From DATKNA01 sp963786765 (GTDB lineage Bacteria; Actinomycetota; Actinomycetes; Actinomycetales; Kineosporiaceae), in assembly GCA_963786765.1 (NCBI GenBank), contig CAWBAJ010000008.1, positions 310,001 through 374,000 of the forward strand: a stretch of DNA of 64,000 bases, given 5' to 3'. Shown here piece after piece: positions 49,728-58,622 of this stretch. Position 1 is the first letter of the stretch; the number at the start of each line of letters is the position of its first letter. The position numbers were made by a program, and so were the translations under genes. A model generated the notes under the pieces. That model was given only the letters and a program-made list of their open reading frames with translations, was not told where the DNA came from and did no database searches.

Positions 49728-50891
49728 GTGGATCGAGTCGCCGCCGGCCTTCGCCGCCATGGGATGGACGTGGTCGTCGTCCTGCTGGCGCTGGCCGCCG
49801 CGCTCGACGTCGTCCTGCGCCACGACCCGCGCGCGCCACGGATCCCGCTGTGGTTCTCGGCGCCCGTTGTGGTGCTCCTCGTGCTGGCGTTGCTGGCTCG
49901 CCGACGGCTGCCGTTCGTCGCGCCGGCGGCCGTGTGGCTCGCGGCGGCGGCCGTCTCCGTCGTGGACGGCCGGCTGATCGTCTTCGCGACGGGCGCCGTG
50001 GTCGCGGGGTATGCGGCCTCCTTTCTTCTGGGCCGGGTTCCGGACGCCGCCCAGGCCCGGGTCGGCCTCGCCGTCGTGGTGGCCTCGTCGGCTGTCGTCG
50101 TCCGGAACGACCCGCTGCACGCACCCGCGGACGTCGTCCTCGTGCCGGCGACCTTCGCCCTGGCGTGGGGGGCCGGTTACGCGGGGCGCGTCGTGGCCGA
50201 TCGCGCGAGCATGGCGGAGGAACGCGCGGGGCGTGCCGAGCGTGAGCGTGAGGCGGCCGCCCGGCTGGCGGTGGCCGAGGAGCGAGCCCGCATCGCCCGC
50301 GAGATGCACGACGTGGTGGCGCACGCGATCAGCGTGATCGTGCTGCGGGTCGGCGCGGTGCGGCACACCCTGCCGGCGGAGCTGGCGGAGGAGCAGGAGG
50401 CGCTGCGCGGCGCCGAGGACGCCGGCCGGACGGCGCTGACGCAGATGCGCGGGCTGCTCGGCGCGTTGCGCGACGCCGAGGAGGAGCTCGAGCGCGCCCC
50501 GCAGCCGGGGCTGGACGATCTCGGGTCGCTCGTGGACGACGTCCGCCGGACCGGGCTGACGGTGAACGTGCACGTGGAGGGGGAGCCGGTGCCGCTGCCG
50601 GCCGCGCTGGACCTGTCGGCGTACCGGGTGGTGCAGGAGGGTCTGACGAACGTGCTGAAGCATGCGCAGGCGCACCGCGCGGAGGTCGTCGTCCGGTACC
50701 GGCAGGACACGCTGGAACTGGAGGTGCGGGACGACGGCCGCGGGTCGGCCGCCTCTGACGGGAGCGGCCACGGTCTGGTCGGGCTGCGGGAGCGGGTCAA
50801 GATCTACTCGGGGTCGATGGACGCCGGGCCCGCCGCTAGTCGCGGCTTCGTCCTGCGCACGCGGTTCCCGCTGTCCTTGCAGGCCCGGTGA
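49728..50891 (+). CDS. sensor histidine kinase (HisKA_3 type)
   Basis: A 387-residue kinase. Four to five membrane helices lie in residues 14-150 with no sizeable outer domain; a charged coiled coil (~155-185) leads to the phospho-site H194 in RIAREMHDVVAHAISV. The ATPase domain has VVQEGLTNVLKHAQA, VRDDGRGS and GHGLVGLRERV. GTG at 49728 follows a TACCGT -10-like box closely, so the message may be leaderless. It overlaps its regulator gene by 4 bp. Confidence 0.93.
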   Translation: MDRVAAGLRRHGMDVVVVLLALAAALDVVLRHDPRAPRIPLWFSAPVVVLLVLALLARRRLPFVAPAAVWLAAAAVSVVDGRLIVFATGAVVAGYAASFLLGRVPDAAQARVGLAVVVASSAVVVRNDPLHAPADVVLVPATFALAWGAGYAGRVVADRASMAEERAGRAEREREAAARLAVAEERARIAREMHDVVAHAISVIVLRVGAVRHTLPAELAEEQEALRGAEDAGRTALTQMRGLLGALRDAEEELERAPQPGLDDLGSLVDDVRRTGLTVNVHVEGEPVPLPAALDLSAYRVVQEGLTNVLKHAQAHRAEVVVRYRQDTLELEVRDDGRGSAASDGSGHGLVGLRERVKIYSGSMDAGPAASRGFVLRTRFPLSLQAR

Positions 50892-51535
50892 CGATCCGGG
50901 TGCTGGTCGCGGACGATCAGGCGATGGTGCGGGCGGGTTTCCGGATGCTGCTCTCGCAGGAGCCGGGGATCTCGGTTGTCGGGGAGGCGGCGGACGGTCT
51001 CGAGGCGGTGCGGCTGGTCGGGACGTGCGGGCCGACCGTCGTGCTGATGGACATCCGGATGCCGCGGCTGGACGGGCTGGAGGCGACCCGGCAGATCCTC
51101 GCTCGTGATCCGGCTCCGCGGGTGCTGGTGCTGACGACGTTCGATCTCGACGAGTACGTCTTCGAGGCGCTGAACGCCGGCGCCAGCGGCTTCGTGCTCA
51201 AGGACGACCCGCCGGAGAAGCTGGTGGACGCGATCCGGACGGTGGCGGCCGGGGATGCGTTGCTGTCGCCGGCGGTGACCCGGCGGGTGATCGCGCGGTT
51301 CACCCGGCTGGCGCGGCCGACGCGGCCGCCGGAGCTGGAGACGTTGACGGCGCGGGAGCTGGAGGTGCTGCGGCTGGTGGCGGAGGGGTTGTCGAACGCG
51401 GAGATCGGGGCGCGGCTGTACATCGGGGAGGGAACGGTGAAGACGCACGTGGCGCACGTCCTGCAGAAGCTCGGCCTGCGCGACCGCGTCCAGGCCGTGG
51501 TTCTGGCCCACCGCGTCGGCCTCGTCGACCGGTAG
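50888..51535 (+). CDS. NarL/LuxR-type response regulator
   Basis: A 215-residue regulator paired with the preceding kinase. The receiver has VADDQ, phospho-acceptor D55 in VVLMDIRMP, and LTTFD and VLKDDPP switch positions. The LuxR helix-turn-helix is LTARELEVLRLVAEGLSNAE followed by GEGTVKTHV. It resembles the regulator at 18367 closely, so cross-talk or a shared origin is possible. The target is unknown; the neighbouring CPBP and Fic promoters are candidates. Confidence 0.95.
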   Translation: MTIRVLVADDQAMVRAGFRMLLSQEPGISVVGEAADGLEAVRLVGTCGPTVVLMDIRMPRLDGLEATRQILARDPAPRVLVLTTFDLDEYVFEALNAGASGFVLKDDPPEKLVDAIRTVAAGDALLSPAVTRRVIARFTRLARPTRPPELETLTARELEVLRLVAEGLSNAEIGARLYIGEGTVKTHVAHVLQKLGLRDRVQAVVLAHRVGLVDR

Positions 51536-51650
51536 GTCGCATCTGTCCGGCGAGGCAGCCGTCGTCGCTTCGACTCAGAAGCGGGGGTCGCCCTGCCTGT
51601 ACCGCCCCGGCCAAGGCTGACAGGTAACAAACAAGCTTGCATAGCCCTGC

Positions 51651-51685
51651 TTGGCGTGAAACCTTAGCTCCCTAAGATTTCACGC
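51651..51685 (+). promoter_or_regulatory. promoter with overlapping operator of the fic gene
   Basis: TTGGCG at 51651-51656, a 16-bp spacer and TAAGAT at 51673-51678 form a promoter. A 14-bp inverted repeat with one mismatch (51654-51667 and 51672-51685, 4-bp spacer) covers spacer and -10. A bound protein would block the polymerase; the winged helix at the end of the Fic protein is a candidate. Confidence 0.7.
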
Positions 51686-51711
51686 GAACCCTTGTGATGA
51701 AAGGATACGAG

Positions 51712-52953
51712 GTGGCAACGCGACTCGACGTCCGCTGGCCGCCCTCGCTCACAGCACCGCGCGCCCGGGATCGACGCGGCGGTCGGTTCCATCCCTACCT
51801 GCCCGATCTGCTCATCTCCCGGCCCCTCGTCGTCGACGCGCACCTCGGCGCGAAGGCGGCCCAGGTCGAGCGGTCTGTCCGGTCGCTCGTGTCGGGCCCC
51901 GGAGCACGCACGCTCGAGGGTCTGGCGCGTTTCCTCCTTCGATCCGAGGCGATCGCCTCTTCGCGGATCGAAGGCCTTCAGGTCAGCCCGCAGCAGGTGG
52001 CCCTGGCCGAGTTCGCCCAGGTGGAAGGCGGGCAGGTGCGGGGGTTCAGCGAGAACGCCCGGCTTGTCGCGAACAACATCCTGGCCCTGCAGCAGGCGGC
52101 GACCGGCCTGGCCGCCGCTCCCGCCGTCACCGTCGCAGGCATCCAGGACCTGCAACAGGCTCTCCTGTCCGGGCACGAGCCCCTCGGACTGCGAAGCTCG
52201 CAGAACTGGATCGGTGGCAGCGACTGGCATCCGCTGGACGCCGAGTTCGTTCCTCCACCCGCCGAGCACGTACCTGCCTTGATGGCGGACCTCGCCGACT
52301 ACATGAACTCGGCGATCCACGGTCCGCTCGTCCAAGCAGCGCTCGTGCATGCCCAGTTCGAGACCATCCACCCATTCAGCGATGGAAACGGCCGAGTCGG
52401 CCGAGCCCTCATCCACACGATCCTCGCCCGCCGGGACGCTGTCCGGGCGGCCGTCCTGCCGGTCAGCCTCGTCCTTCTCACGCGGTCCGAGACGTACGTC
52501 CAAGGGCTGACCGCTTACAGGTACGACGGGCCCGGCGACGCATTGCAGGCGCAGGACGGCGTGAATCAGTGGCTGGATGTCTTCCTCGACGCCGTCGAGG
52601 TTGCCGTCCTGCAGGCCCAGCACTTCGTGGACGAGCTGACGGCGTTACGGGAAGAGTGGGACCAGCGGCTCGTCGCAGCCCGGCAGGAACGCGGCGTCCG
52701 GGAGCGCCCACGCGCCGACTCGACAGTCGCCCGGCTTCTGAGCTCCCTCCCGGAGGCACCGCTCGTCACTGCGCGAACCGTTCAGCGCCTTCTCGGGACC
52801 AGCCACCCCGCGGCTCGCAAGGCCGCGGAAGAACTGGCTGACGCCGGCATCCTCGTCCGCAAGCAGGTCGAGCAGAACACGACGGCATACCTGGCGCGCG
52901 ACGTCTTCGACCTGCTCACCGTGACGGAGCGGCGACTGGGCAGCTGCTGGTAA
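51712..52953 (+). CDS. Fic-domain AMP-transferase (class II) with C-terminal winged helix
   Basis: A 413-residue protein. The N-terminal region carries the inhibitory motif SSRIEG (S83, E87, G88), which in class II Fic proteins blocks the active site. The Fic core has HPFSDGNGRVGR, catalytic His220. A C-terminal winged helix (~330-400, with VTARTVQRLLGTSHPAARKAA) resembles DNA-binding domains of Fic/DUF4172 proteins. It should transfer AMP to a protein hydroxyl when inhibition is relieved. I chose GTG at 51712, which has AAAGGA 6 nt upstream and lies after the predicted transcript start; ATG at 51697 is in frame. It is AT-richer than its neighbours upstream. Confidence 0.9.
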   Translation: MATRLDVRWPPSLTAPRARDRRGGRFHPYLPDLLISRPLVVDAHLGAKAAQVERSVRSLVSGPGARTLEGLARFLLRSEAIASSRIEGLQVSPQQVALAEFAQVEGGQVRGFSENARLVANNILALQQAATGLAAAPAVTVAGIQDLQQALLSGHEPLGLRSSQNWIGGSDWHPLDAEFVPPPAEHVPALMADLADYMNSAIHGPLVQAALVHAQFETIHPFSDGNGRVGRALIHTILARRDAVRAAVLPVSLVLLTRSETYVQGLTAYRYDGPGDALQAQDGVNQWLDVFLDAVEVAVLQAQHFVDELTALREEWDQRLVAARQERGVRERPRADSTVARLLSSLPEAPLVTARTVQRLLGTSHPAARKAAEELADAGILVRKQVEQNTTAYLARDVFDLLTVTERRLGSCW

Positions 52954-53200
52954 CCGCCCCGGCAGGAGAGAGTGCCCGCTCCGCCTGTCGTACTTCGGCT
53001 CGGCGTCTCGACTGCCCGGCTCGTCAGCACCGGTCCCGTCGTGTTGGTGCTCCGACAAGAGGCACCTCCCGATTGCCGCCGCCGATCCTTCGAGGCGACG
53101 CTGCGCAATGACCCCGTTGCCAGGACGTGCATGAGGGGCTACGTCGAGCAGGTCGAAGCCCTCGAACATCCTGGTAGGCCTGGCATGGGAGCGTGGCCTC

Positions 53201-53602
53201 GTGGACCGGGGCGACGTGATGCGCTGGGTGGCCGGGTACGAGCGCGCGTGGCGGGACGGCGACCTCGTCGCCGTCACTCGTCTGTTCACGGAGGACGCCC
53301 GTTATCGGGCCTCGCCGTACGAGGAGCCGGAAGTCGGGCACGCAGCGATCCAGGCCTTCTGGCGGGACGACGAAGGCACGGCGTTCGCGATGACGGCCGA
53401 GCCGGTGGCGGTCGAAGGACGTGATGCGGTTGTCCGGTTGGAGGTTTGGTACGGCGATCCGGTGACCCACGAGTACCGCGACCTGTGGGTTCTACGCTTC
53501 GCGCCGGACGGTCGCGTCGAGGACTTCGAGGAGTGGGCGTACTGGCCGGGTAAGCCGTTCAGCGCAGTCGACGAGGCGGGCGGTCCGCGCAACTCCGGCT
53601 AG
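53201..53602 (+). CDS. SnoaL/NTF2-like protein
   Basis: A 133-residue protein with the cone-like NTF2 pattern: VAGYERAWRDGDLVAVTRLF, TEDARYRASPYEEPEVGHAAI, FWRDDEGTAFAMTAEPVAV, then RLEVWYGDPVTHEYRDLWVLRF and VEDFEEWAYWPGKPF. Tyr/Asp/Arg residues line the expected cavity, but the ligand is unknown. The start is GTG at 53201. It overlaps recD by 4 bp tail to tail. The 247-bp gap before it shows nothing recognisable. Confidence 0.85.
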   Translation: MDRGDVMRWVAGYERAWRDGDLVAVTRLFTEDARYRASPYEEPEVGHAAIQAFWRDDEGTAFAMTAEPVAVEGRDAVVRLEVWYGDPVTHEYRDLWVLRFAPDGRVEDFEEWAYWPGKPFSAVDEAGGPRNSG

Positions 53603-55368
53603 GCGCGTGACGTCTCTCCAGCCAGGTTCACGGGTTGGAACCGTAAGCCGCTGGCGCGGACGAGGTGGCGACCGACCGCGGCACGAACCGCGTCTTCGGT
53701 GGCGATGACGCGGACGCTGCGGCTGGCGCGCGTGACGGCGGTGTACAGCAACTCCCTGGTCAGGATGGGCGATGCCGCGGGTGGCAGCAGAATGGTCACC
53801 GCCTCGTACTGGCTTCCCTGGCTCCGGTGCACGGTGAGTGCGTTGGCGGAGCTGACCGCCGCCAGCCGTGACAGAGCAAGCAACCGCGGGGCGTCGTCGC
53901 CCGGGAACGCAGCCCTCAGGCCGTCCGGGGTCTGCACCACCACCCCGGTGTCGCCGTTGTTGAGCCCGTTCTCGTAGTCGTTGGCGGTGACGATCAGCGG
54001 GTCGCCCGGCCGCCACTCCCCCGGCACCCCGCCGGTCCACCGCATGATCTGGTCGTTCCAGTGCGACACGCCATAGGAGCCGTGCCGGTGGGCGCAGAGC
54101 AGCCGGTGCCGGGCCTGCAGTGCCAGGCAGCGGACGGCGTCAGCAGCCGTGGCAGCCGACCGCAGCGCGGCGCCGGCCTCCTTGGCTTCGGCCTCCAGCT
54201 CCTCGGTGCCCGCTACCAGGGACAGCGGGCCTCCGGCATCCAGCAGGTCGAGCACGCGGTCGGCGTCCCCGGTGCGGACGGCCTCGGCGAGGCCGCCGAT
54301 GGCGGCGCCGTAGCGGTGGCTGACGCGCAGCCGCACCACGCCGTTGTGCAGCTGTCGGCGGTCCTCGTCGTCCAGGTCGGCCAGGTCTTCCTGCACCGCT
54401 TCCGGCAGGTCCGGGGGCGGCCCCGACGACGGGCGGTGCACGAGGTCGCTGAGCACGGCGCCGGCCTCCACCGGCGTCAACTGGTCCGGGTCGCCCACCA
54501 GCACCAGCCGGGCGGTCGGGCGGACCGCCTCCAGCAGCCTGGCCATCATCGTCAGCGGGATCATCGACGCCTCGTCGACCACGATGACGTCGTAGGGCAG
54601 GTGGTTGCCGGCGTCGTGCCGGAACCGGCTGCGGCTGTCCGGGCGCCAGCCGAGCAGCTTGTGCAGTGTGGACGCGGCCAGGTCCAGGGGGAGGCCCAGG
54701 TCGGCCGACTGTTCGCGGACCGACTCCTGCAGCCGGGCGGCGGCCTTCCCGGTCGGCGCGGCCAGGGCGATGCGGGGGGCCGGGCCGGGCTGGCCGGACA
54801 GCAGCTTCAGCAGGCGAGCGACGGTGTGCGTCTTGCCGGTGCCGGGACCGCCGGTCAGCACGCTCACCCAGCGACCCGCGGCCATCGCCGCGCCGAGCCG
54901 CTGCCGGTCCGGGGCGGGGTCCTTGAAGATCACGTCCAGGTCCGACAGGTCCGGAACCGGGGCCGGCTGGGCGGCCCGCTGGTCCAGTTCGCGGCGGACC
55001 AACTGCTCCTGCTGCCAGTACCGGTCCAGGTACAGCCGCCCGTCGACGAGCCGCAGCGGTCGCCACGGCGTCTCGGCACCGACGGCGATCAGCGGGCTGT
55101 CGGCCAGGTCGGCCCAGTTCGCGGGCCATGGCAGCTCGACGGCCTCGGCGTCCTCGTCAGGTGCCACCGTGTCGGCGACGGTGGCCAGCTCCACGCACAC
55201 AGACCCGGTGCGCACGCCCCGCACAGCCAGCGCCGCGGCGAGCAGAACGACGTCCCGGTTCTCCCCGCCGAGCCGTTCCAGCCGCAACGCGACGTGGACG
55301 TCGGCCGCGACGAGCACACCGGCGTCGCAGAAGGCCCGCAACAGACCGGGGGCGCGCATCGGGATCAC
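53599..55368 (-). CDS. recD: exodeoxyribonuclease V subunit alpha (RecD)
   Basis: The 5'-3' helicase subunit of RecBCD, 589 residues. Motifs are Walker A TGGPGTGKTHTVA (~158-170), DEASMIP (motif II), LVGDPDQLTPVEAG (motif III), TVHRSQGSQYEAV (motif V) and LLYTAVTRAS (motif VI). The GTG start at 55368 overlaps the recB stop by 4 bp (GTGA), the third of three genes joined in this way, so stoichiometric synthesis is expected. Confidence 0.96.
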   Translation of the reverse strand: MIPMRAPGLLRAFCDAGVLVAADVHVALRLERLGGENRDVVLLAAALAVRGVRTGSVCVELATVADTVAPDEDAEAVELPWPANWADLADSPLIAVGAETPWRPLRLVDGRLYLDRYWQQEQLVRRELDQRAAQPAPVPDLSDLDVIFKDPAPDRQRLGAAMAAGRWVSVLTGGPGTGKTHTVARLLKLLSGQPGPAPRIALAAPTGKAAARLQESVREQSADLGLPLDLAASTLHKLLGWRPDSRSRFRHDAGNHLPYDVIVVDEASMIPLTMMARLLEAVRPTARLVLVGDPDQLTPVEAGAVLSDLVHRPSSGPPPDLPEAVQEDLADLDDEDRRQLHNGVVRLRVSHRYGAAIGGLAEAVRTGDADRVLDLLDAGGPLSLVAGTEELEAEAKEAGAALRSAATAADAVRCLALQARHRLLCAHRHGSYGVSHWNDQIMRWTGGVPGEWRPGDPLIVTANDYENGLNNGDTGVVVQTPDGLRAAFPGDDAPRLLALSRLAAVSSANALTVHRSQGSQYEAVTILLPPAASPILTRELLYTAVTRASRSVRVIATEDAVRAAVGRHLVRASGLRFQPVNLAGETSRA

Positions 55369-58300
55369 GCGCGGCCCGCCAGCAGGTCCGACAGCTCGAC
55401 GACGAGCGCCGCGCCCGGCGACCAGGTGAAGACGCCGCTGTCGCCCGGGTTCTGCGTGCCGGTCATGCCTCGGACGAACAGGTACAGCACCGGTCCCAGG
55501 TGCCGGGCCGGTTCGTAGCCGGGCTGGCGCCACCGCAGGTAACGGTGCAGGGCGACCGAGTACAGCAGCGCCTGCAGCACGTAGTGGGCGCGGAGCATCT
55601 CCGCAGCCATGGCGTCGGGCCGGTAGTGCCAGGTGGTCAGCGGTTCCGCGCCGAGCCGGTTGGTCTTGTAGTCCACGACCACGTACCGAGGGCCGGGCAG
55701 GCGCAGCACGGCGTCGATGCTGCCGGTGAGGAACCCCCGCAGCGCGACCGGGTCCAGCGTCGCCAGGACGTCGGGGTAGCCCGCGAGCGCGCCGAGGTCG
55801 TGGCGCCGCAGCAGCGCGACGACGTCGGCGAGGGTGGCGTGCGGGCGGCAGGTGTCGCCGCCCGCCATCGGCAGCTCGAACTCCAGCTCGGCGAGCCTGT
55901 CACTGCTGGGGACGCCGGTCAGCGTGGTCCCGAGGCTGCCGAGTGGTGTGCACAGCACCGGGCGCAGGGCGTCAGCCAGCGCCGTGGGGGTGACCCCCGA
56001 CAGCGGGCGCCGCCCCAGCGCCTCGGTGCAGCGCCGGTCGAGCTGCTGCGGGTCAGGGTCTTCCAGGATCTCGTGCACCAGCGTGCCGAACACGGTGCCG
56101 CCGGGCAGGGCGGTCAGCGGCGAAGGCACTGCTCCGGGCGGCGAGGCAGGAGCCGACACCCCGTCATCGGTCTCGTCGTCCTTCACCGCGAGATCAGGTT
56201 CGGACCCCAGCGCCGGTTCGTGCGCCGCCGCCGTCAGCGCGCTGTACGAGGTGCGCCGCCAGTCGTCGTCCAGGGTCCGGGTGAACACGGCAGCCGTGAG
56301 CTCCTCGCCCGCCGTCATGGGCTCGCCCCACGCCGACGCCGCGCGGGCGGCGACGGGATCCACCTCGATCAGGCCGCCCGACCGGCTCGCCAGCTCGTCG
56401 ACCCGGCGGACCACGTCGGGGTCCGGAGGCGGGGCGACGCTGGCCGCCGGCACCGCACCCGGCCCTTGGCCCCCGAAGAGCAGCCGGTTCAGCGCGCCGC
56501 CCGCGGTGTTGCCGCTCGGCGCCCAGTGGGCCACCACCTGGCACTGCGCGCGGGTCAGCGCGACGTAGAGCAGCCGCAGCTCCTCCCCCGACTCCGCCTC
56601 CCGATGGCGGGCCAGCGACGCGCGGTAGGTGGGGCCGTTCTTGCCGCCGACGTCGAGCACGCGGGAGCCGTCGTCGTCGTGCAGCCGAAGGATCTCCGGG
56701 CGGTCCGGGGACCAGCAGTCCCAGCCGAACGGCACGTACACGACCGGGAACTCCAGGCCCTTGCTGACGTGCACGGTCATCACCTGCACCGCGGCGGCGT
56801 CGGAGTCCAGCCGCCGCGTGCGATCCTCGGCCTGGTCGGCGGACGACTCGGCGATCCGGTGTCGCAGCCAGCCCACGAGCGCGCTCAGGCCGAGCGAGTC
56901 GTTGCGCTGCGCCGCGTGCAGCAGCTGCCCGATGTGCCGCAGGTCGGTGAGCGTCCGGTCGCCGTCGGGGCGCGCCAGGATCCGGGCCGGGAGGTTCTCC
57001 TCCGCGCTGAGCGTCTCGAGCAGCGCGGCGACCCCGCGGTCGGCGAGCAGGTCGGCCCCGCGGCGCAGCCGGGCGCCGAGCCGGTCGGTGAGGGGATCGC
57101 CGTCGGCGTCCAGGGTGGTCTCGCTGACCCCGAAGAACGGGGAGACGGCGGCGGCACGGACCCGTCCCGACCGGTGCGGTTGCTCCACCGCCTCCAGCAG
57201 CACCAGCCACGCGCGGGCGGCGGGGGTGGTGAATACGCTGCCCCCGCCGGCGAGGGTGGCCGGGACGCCGGCCGCGGTCAGGGCGTCGCGGATCATCCGC
57301 CCCTGCAGGTTGGTCCGGACGAGCACGGCGACGTCCCGCGGCCGCACCGGGACGCCGTGCAGCCGAGCCGGCCCGGTCAGCAGCTCGACGACGTCGGCGG
57401 CGACGTCCGCGGCGACCGCGTCCCGCACCGGGCCGACCCGGGGTAGCCCACGCGCGAGCGGGCCGTGCCCGGTGCGCCCGACCCGGCGGATCCGCAACGG
57501 CGCCCCCGCATCGGTGAGGCGCGGGGACGGGTGCACGGCGTCGACCGGACGGACGACGATCCGCGGGTCCCCGAGGGCGGCACCGCCGAAGAGCTGCTCC
57601 AACGCCCCCAGCAGGCCCCGGTCGCTGCGCCAGTTGCGGGTCAGCGTCTCCCGCCGGGAGGCGACGGCGGCGGCCTGCAGGTAGGTCAGGACGTCCCCGC
57701 CGCGGAACGCGTAAATCGCCTGCTTCGGGTCGCCGATGAGCACCAGCGTGCTGCTGCCGTGGAACGCGGTGCGCAGGATCTGCCACTGGACCGGGTCGGT
57801 GTCCTGGAACTCGTCGACGAGCACCACCCGGAAGCGGTCCCGGATCCGGCCGCAGGCCATCTCGCCGTGGTCCGGGTGGACGAGCGCGTCGCGCAGCAGC
57901 ACCTGCCAGTCGTCGTAGTCGACCAGCCCGCCGCGGCGCTTGCGCGCCTCCACCTCGCGGCGAACGGCATCGGCCGCCCGTCGCCGGCGCCCGGCCGGGT
58001 CGGTGGGCGGCGCCTGGCCCTCGAGCGGCCACAGCAGGGCCTGCCGGTCGCTCCCGACCGCGCGCCGGCCCAGGTCCAAGAGGGTGCCATAGGTGAGGGA
58101 CGGGTCGGGGCCGACGCCGGGCCGGGCGAAGACGCGCACGTAGAGGTCGTCGACGACCTCCTGCACGAGGTCGTCGATGCTCGCGGTGAACACCGCGGTC
58201 GGGTCGGCGTCGGCCGCCACGCCCAGGCCGGCGAGCATCTGGGAGCAGAACGAGTGCGTGGTCGCGATGGTCGCGGCGTCGAAGTCCGCGAGCGCGGCGG

Positions 58301-58622
58301 CCAGCCGCAGCCGGCGGCGCTCGGCCTCGGCGTCGGGCACGCCGGCCAGCAACTGCAGCACCGGGTCGTCCCCGGCGCGCGCGGCGTCCGGGTTGCGCAG
58401 GCCCCGCTCGGCCGTGACCAGCCGCTCCCGCACCCGGTCCCGCAGCTCCCGGGAGGCCACGTTCCCGAAGGTGACGAGCATGAGCTGGGACAGGTCGGCG
58501 ACGCCCTCGGCGACGTAGCGGACCGTCAGCGCGGCGATGGTGAAGGTCTTGCCGGTCCCGGCGCTGGCCTCCAGGACTGTGGTGCCGGTGGGCAGCGGGC
58601 CGCAGACGTCGAAGGCCGTCAC
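55365..58622 (-). CDS. recB: exodeoxyribonuclease V subunit beta (RecB)
   Basis: The 3'-5' helicase and nuclease subunit, 1085 residues from a GTG at 58622 that overlaps the recC stop. Walker A is EASAGTGKTF (~18-27); DEFQDTDPVQW, GDPKQAIYAFRGGD and MTVHVSKGLEFPVVYVPF are helicase motifs II, III and V. The C-terminal nuclease domain has AVLRLPG, then VVVDYKTNRLG with the catalytic Asp and Lys. The complex degrades linear duplex DNA and loads RecA at Chi sites. Many actinobacteria have AdnAB in addition. Confidence 0.96.
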   Translation of the reverse strand: MTAFDVCGPLPTGTTVLEASAGTGKTFTIAALTVRYVAEGVADLSQLMLVTFGNVASRELRDRVRERLVTAERGLRNPDAARAGDDPVLQLLAGVPDAEAERRRLRLAAALADFDAATIATTHSFCSQMLAGLGVAADADPTAVFTASIDDLVQEVVDDLYVRVFARPGVGPDPSLTYGTLLDLGRRAVGSDRQALLWPLEGQAPPTDPAGRRRRAADAVRREVEARKRRGGLVDYDDWQVLLRDALVHPDHGEMACGRIRDRFRVVLVDEFQDTDPVQWQILRTAFHGSSTLVLIGDPKQAIYAFRGGDVLTYLQAAAVASRRETLTRNWRSDRGLLGALEQLFGGAALGDPRIVVRPVDAVHPSPRLTDAGAPLRIRRVGRTGHGPLARGLPRVGPVRDAVAADVAADVVELLTGPARLHGVPVRPRDVAVLVRTNLQGRMIRDALTAAGVPATLAGGGSVFTTPAARAWLVLLEAVEQPHRSGRVRAAAVSPFFGVSETTLDADGDPLTDRLGARLRRGADLLADRGVAALLETLSAEENLPARILARPDGDRTLTDLRHIGQLLHAAQRNDSLGLSALVGWLRHRIAESSADQAEDRTRRLDSDAAAVQVMTVHVSKGLEFPVVYVPFGWDCWSPDRPEILRLHDDDGSRVLDVGGKNGPTYRASLARHREAESGEELRLLYVALTRAQCQVVAHWAPSGNTAGGALNRLLFGGQGPGAVPAASVAPPPDPDVVRRVDELASRSGGLIEVDPVAARAASAWGEPMTAGEELTAAVFTRTLDDDWRRTSYSALTAAAHEPALGSEPDLAVKDDETDDGVSAPASPPGAVPSPLTALPGGTVFGTLVHEILEDPDPQQLDRRCTEALGRRPLSGVTPTALADALRPVLCTPLGSLGTTLTGVPSSDRLAELEFELPMAGGDTCRPHATLADVVALLRRHDLGALAGYPDVLATLDPVALRGFLTGSIDAVLRLPGPRYVVVDYKTNRLGAEPLTTWHYRPDAMAAEMLRAHYVLQALLYSVALHRYLRWRQPGYEPARHLGPVLYLFVRGMTGTQNPGDSGVFTWSPGAALVVELSDLLAGRA

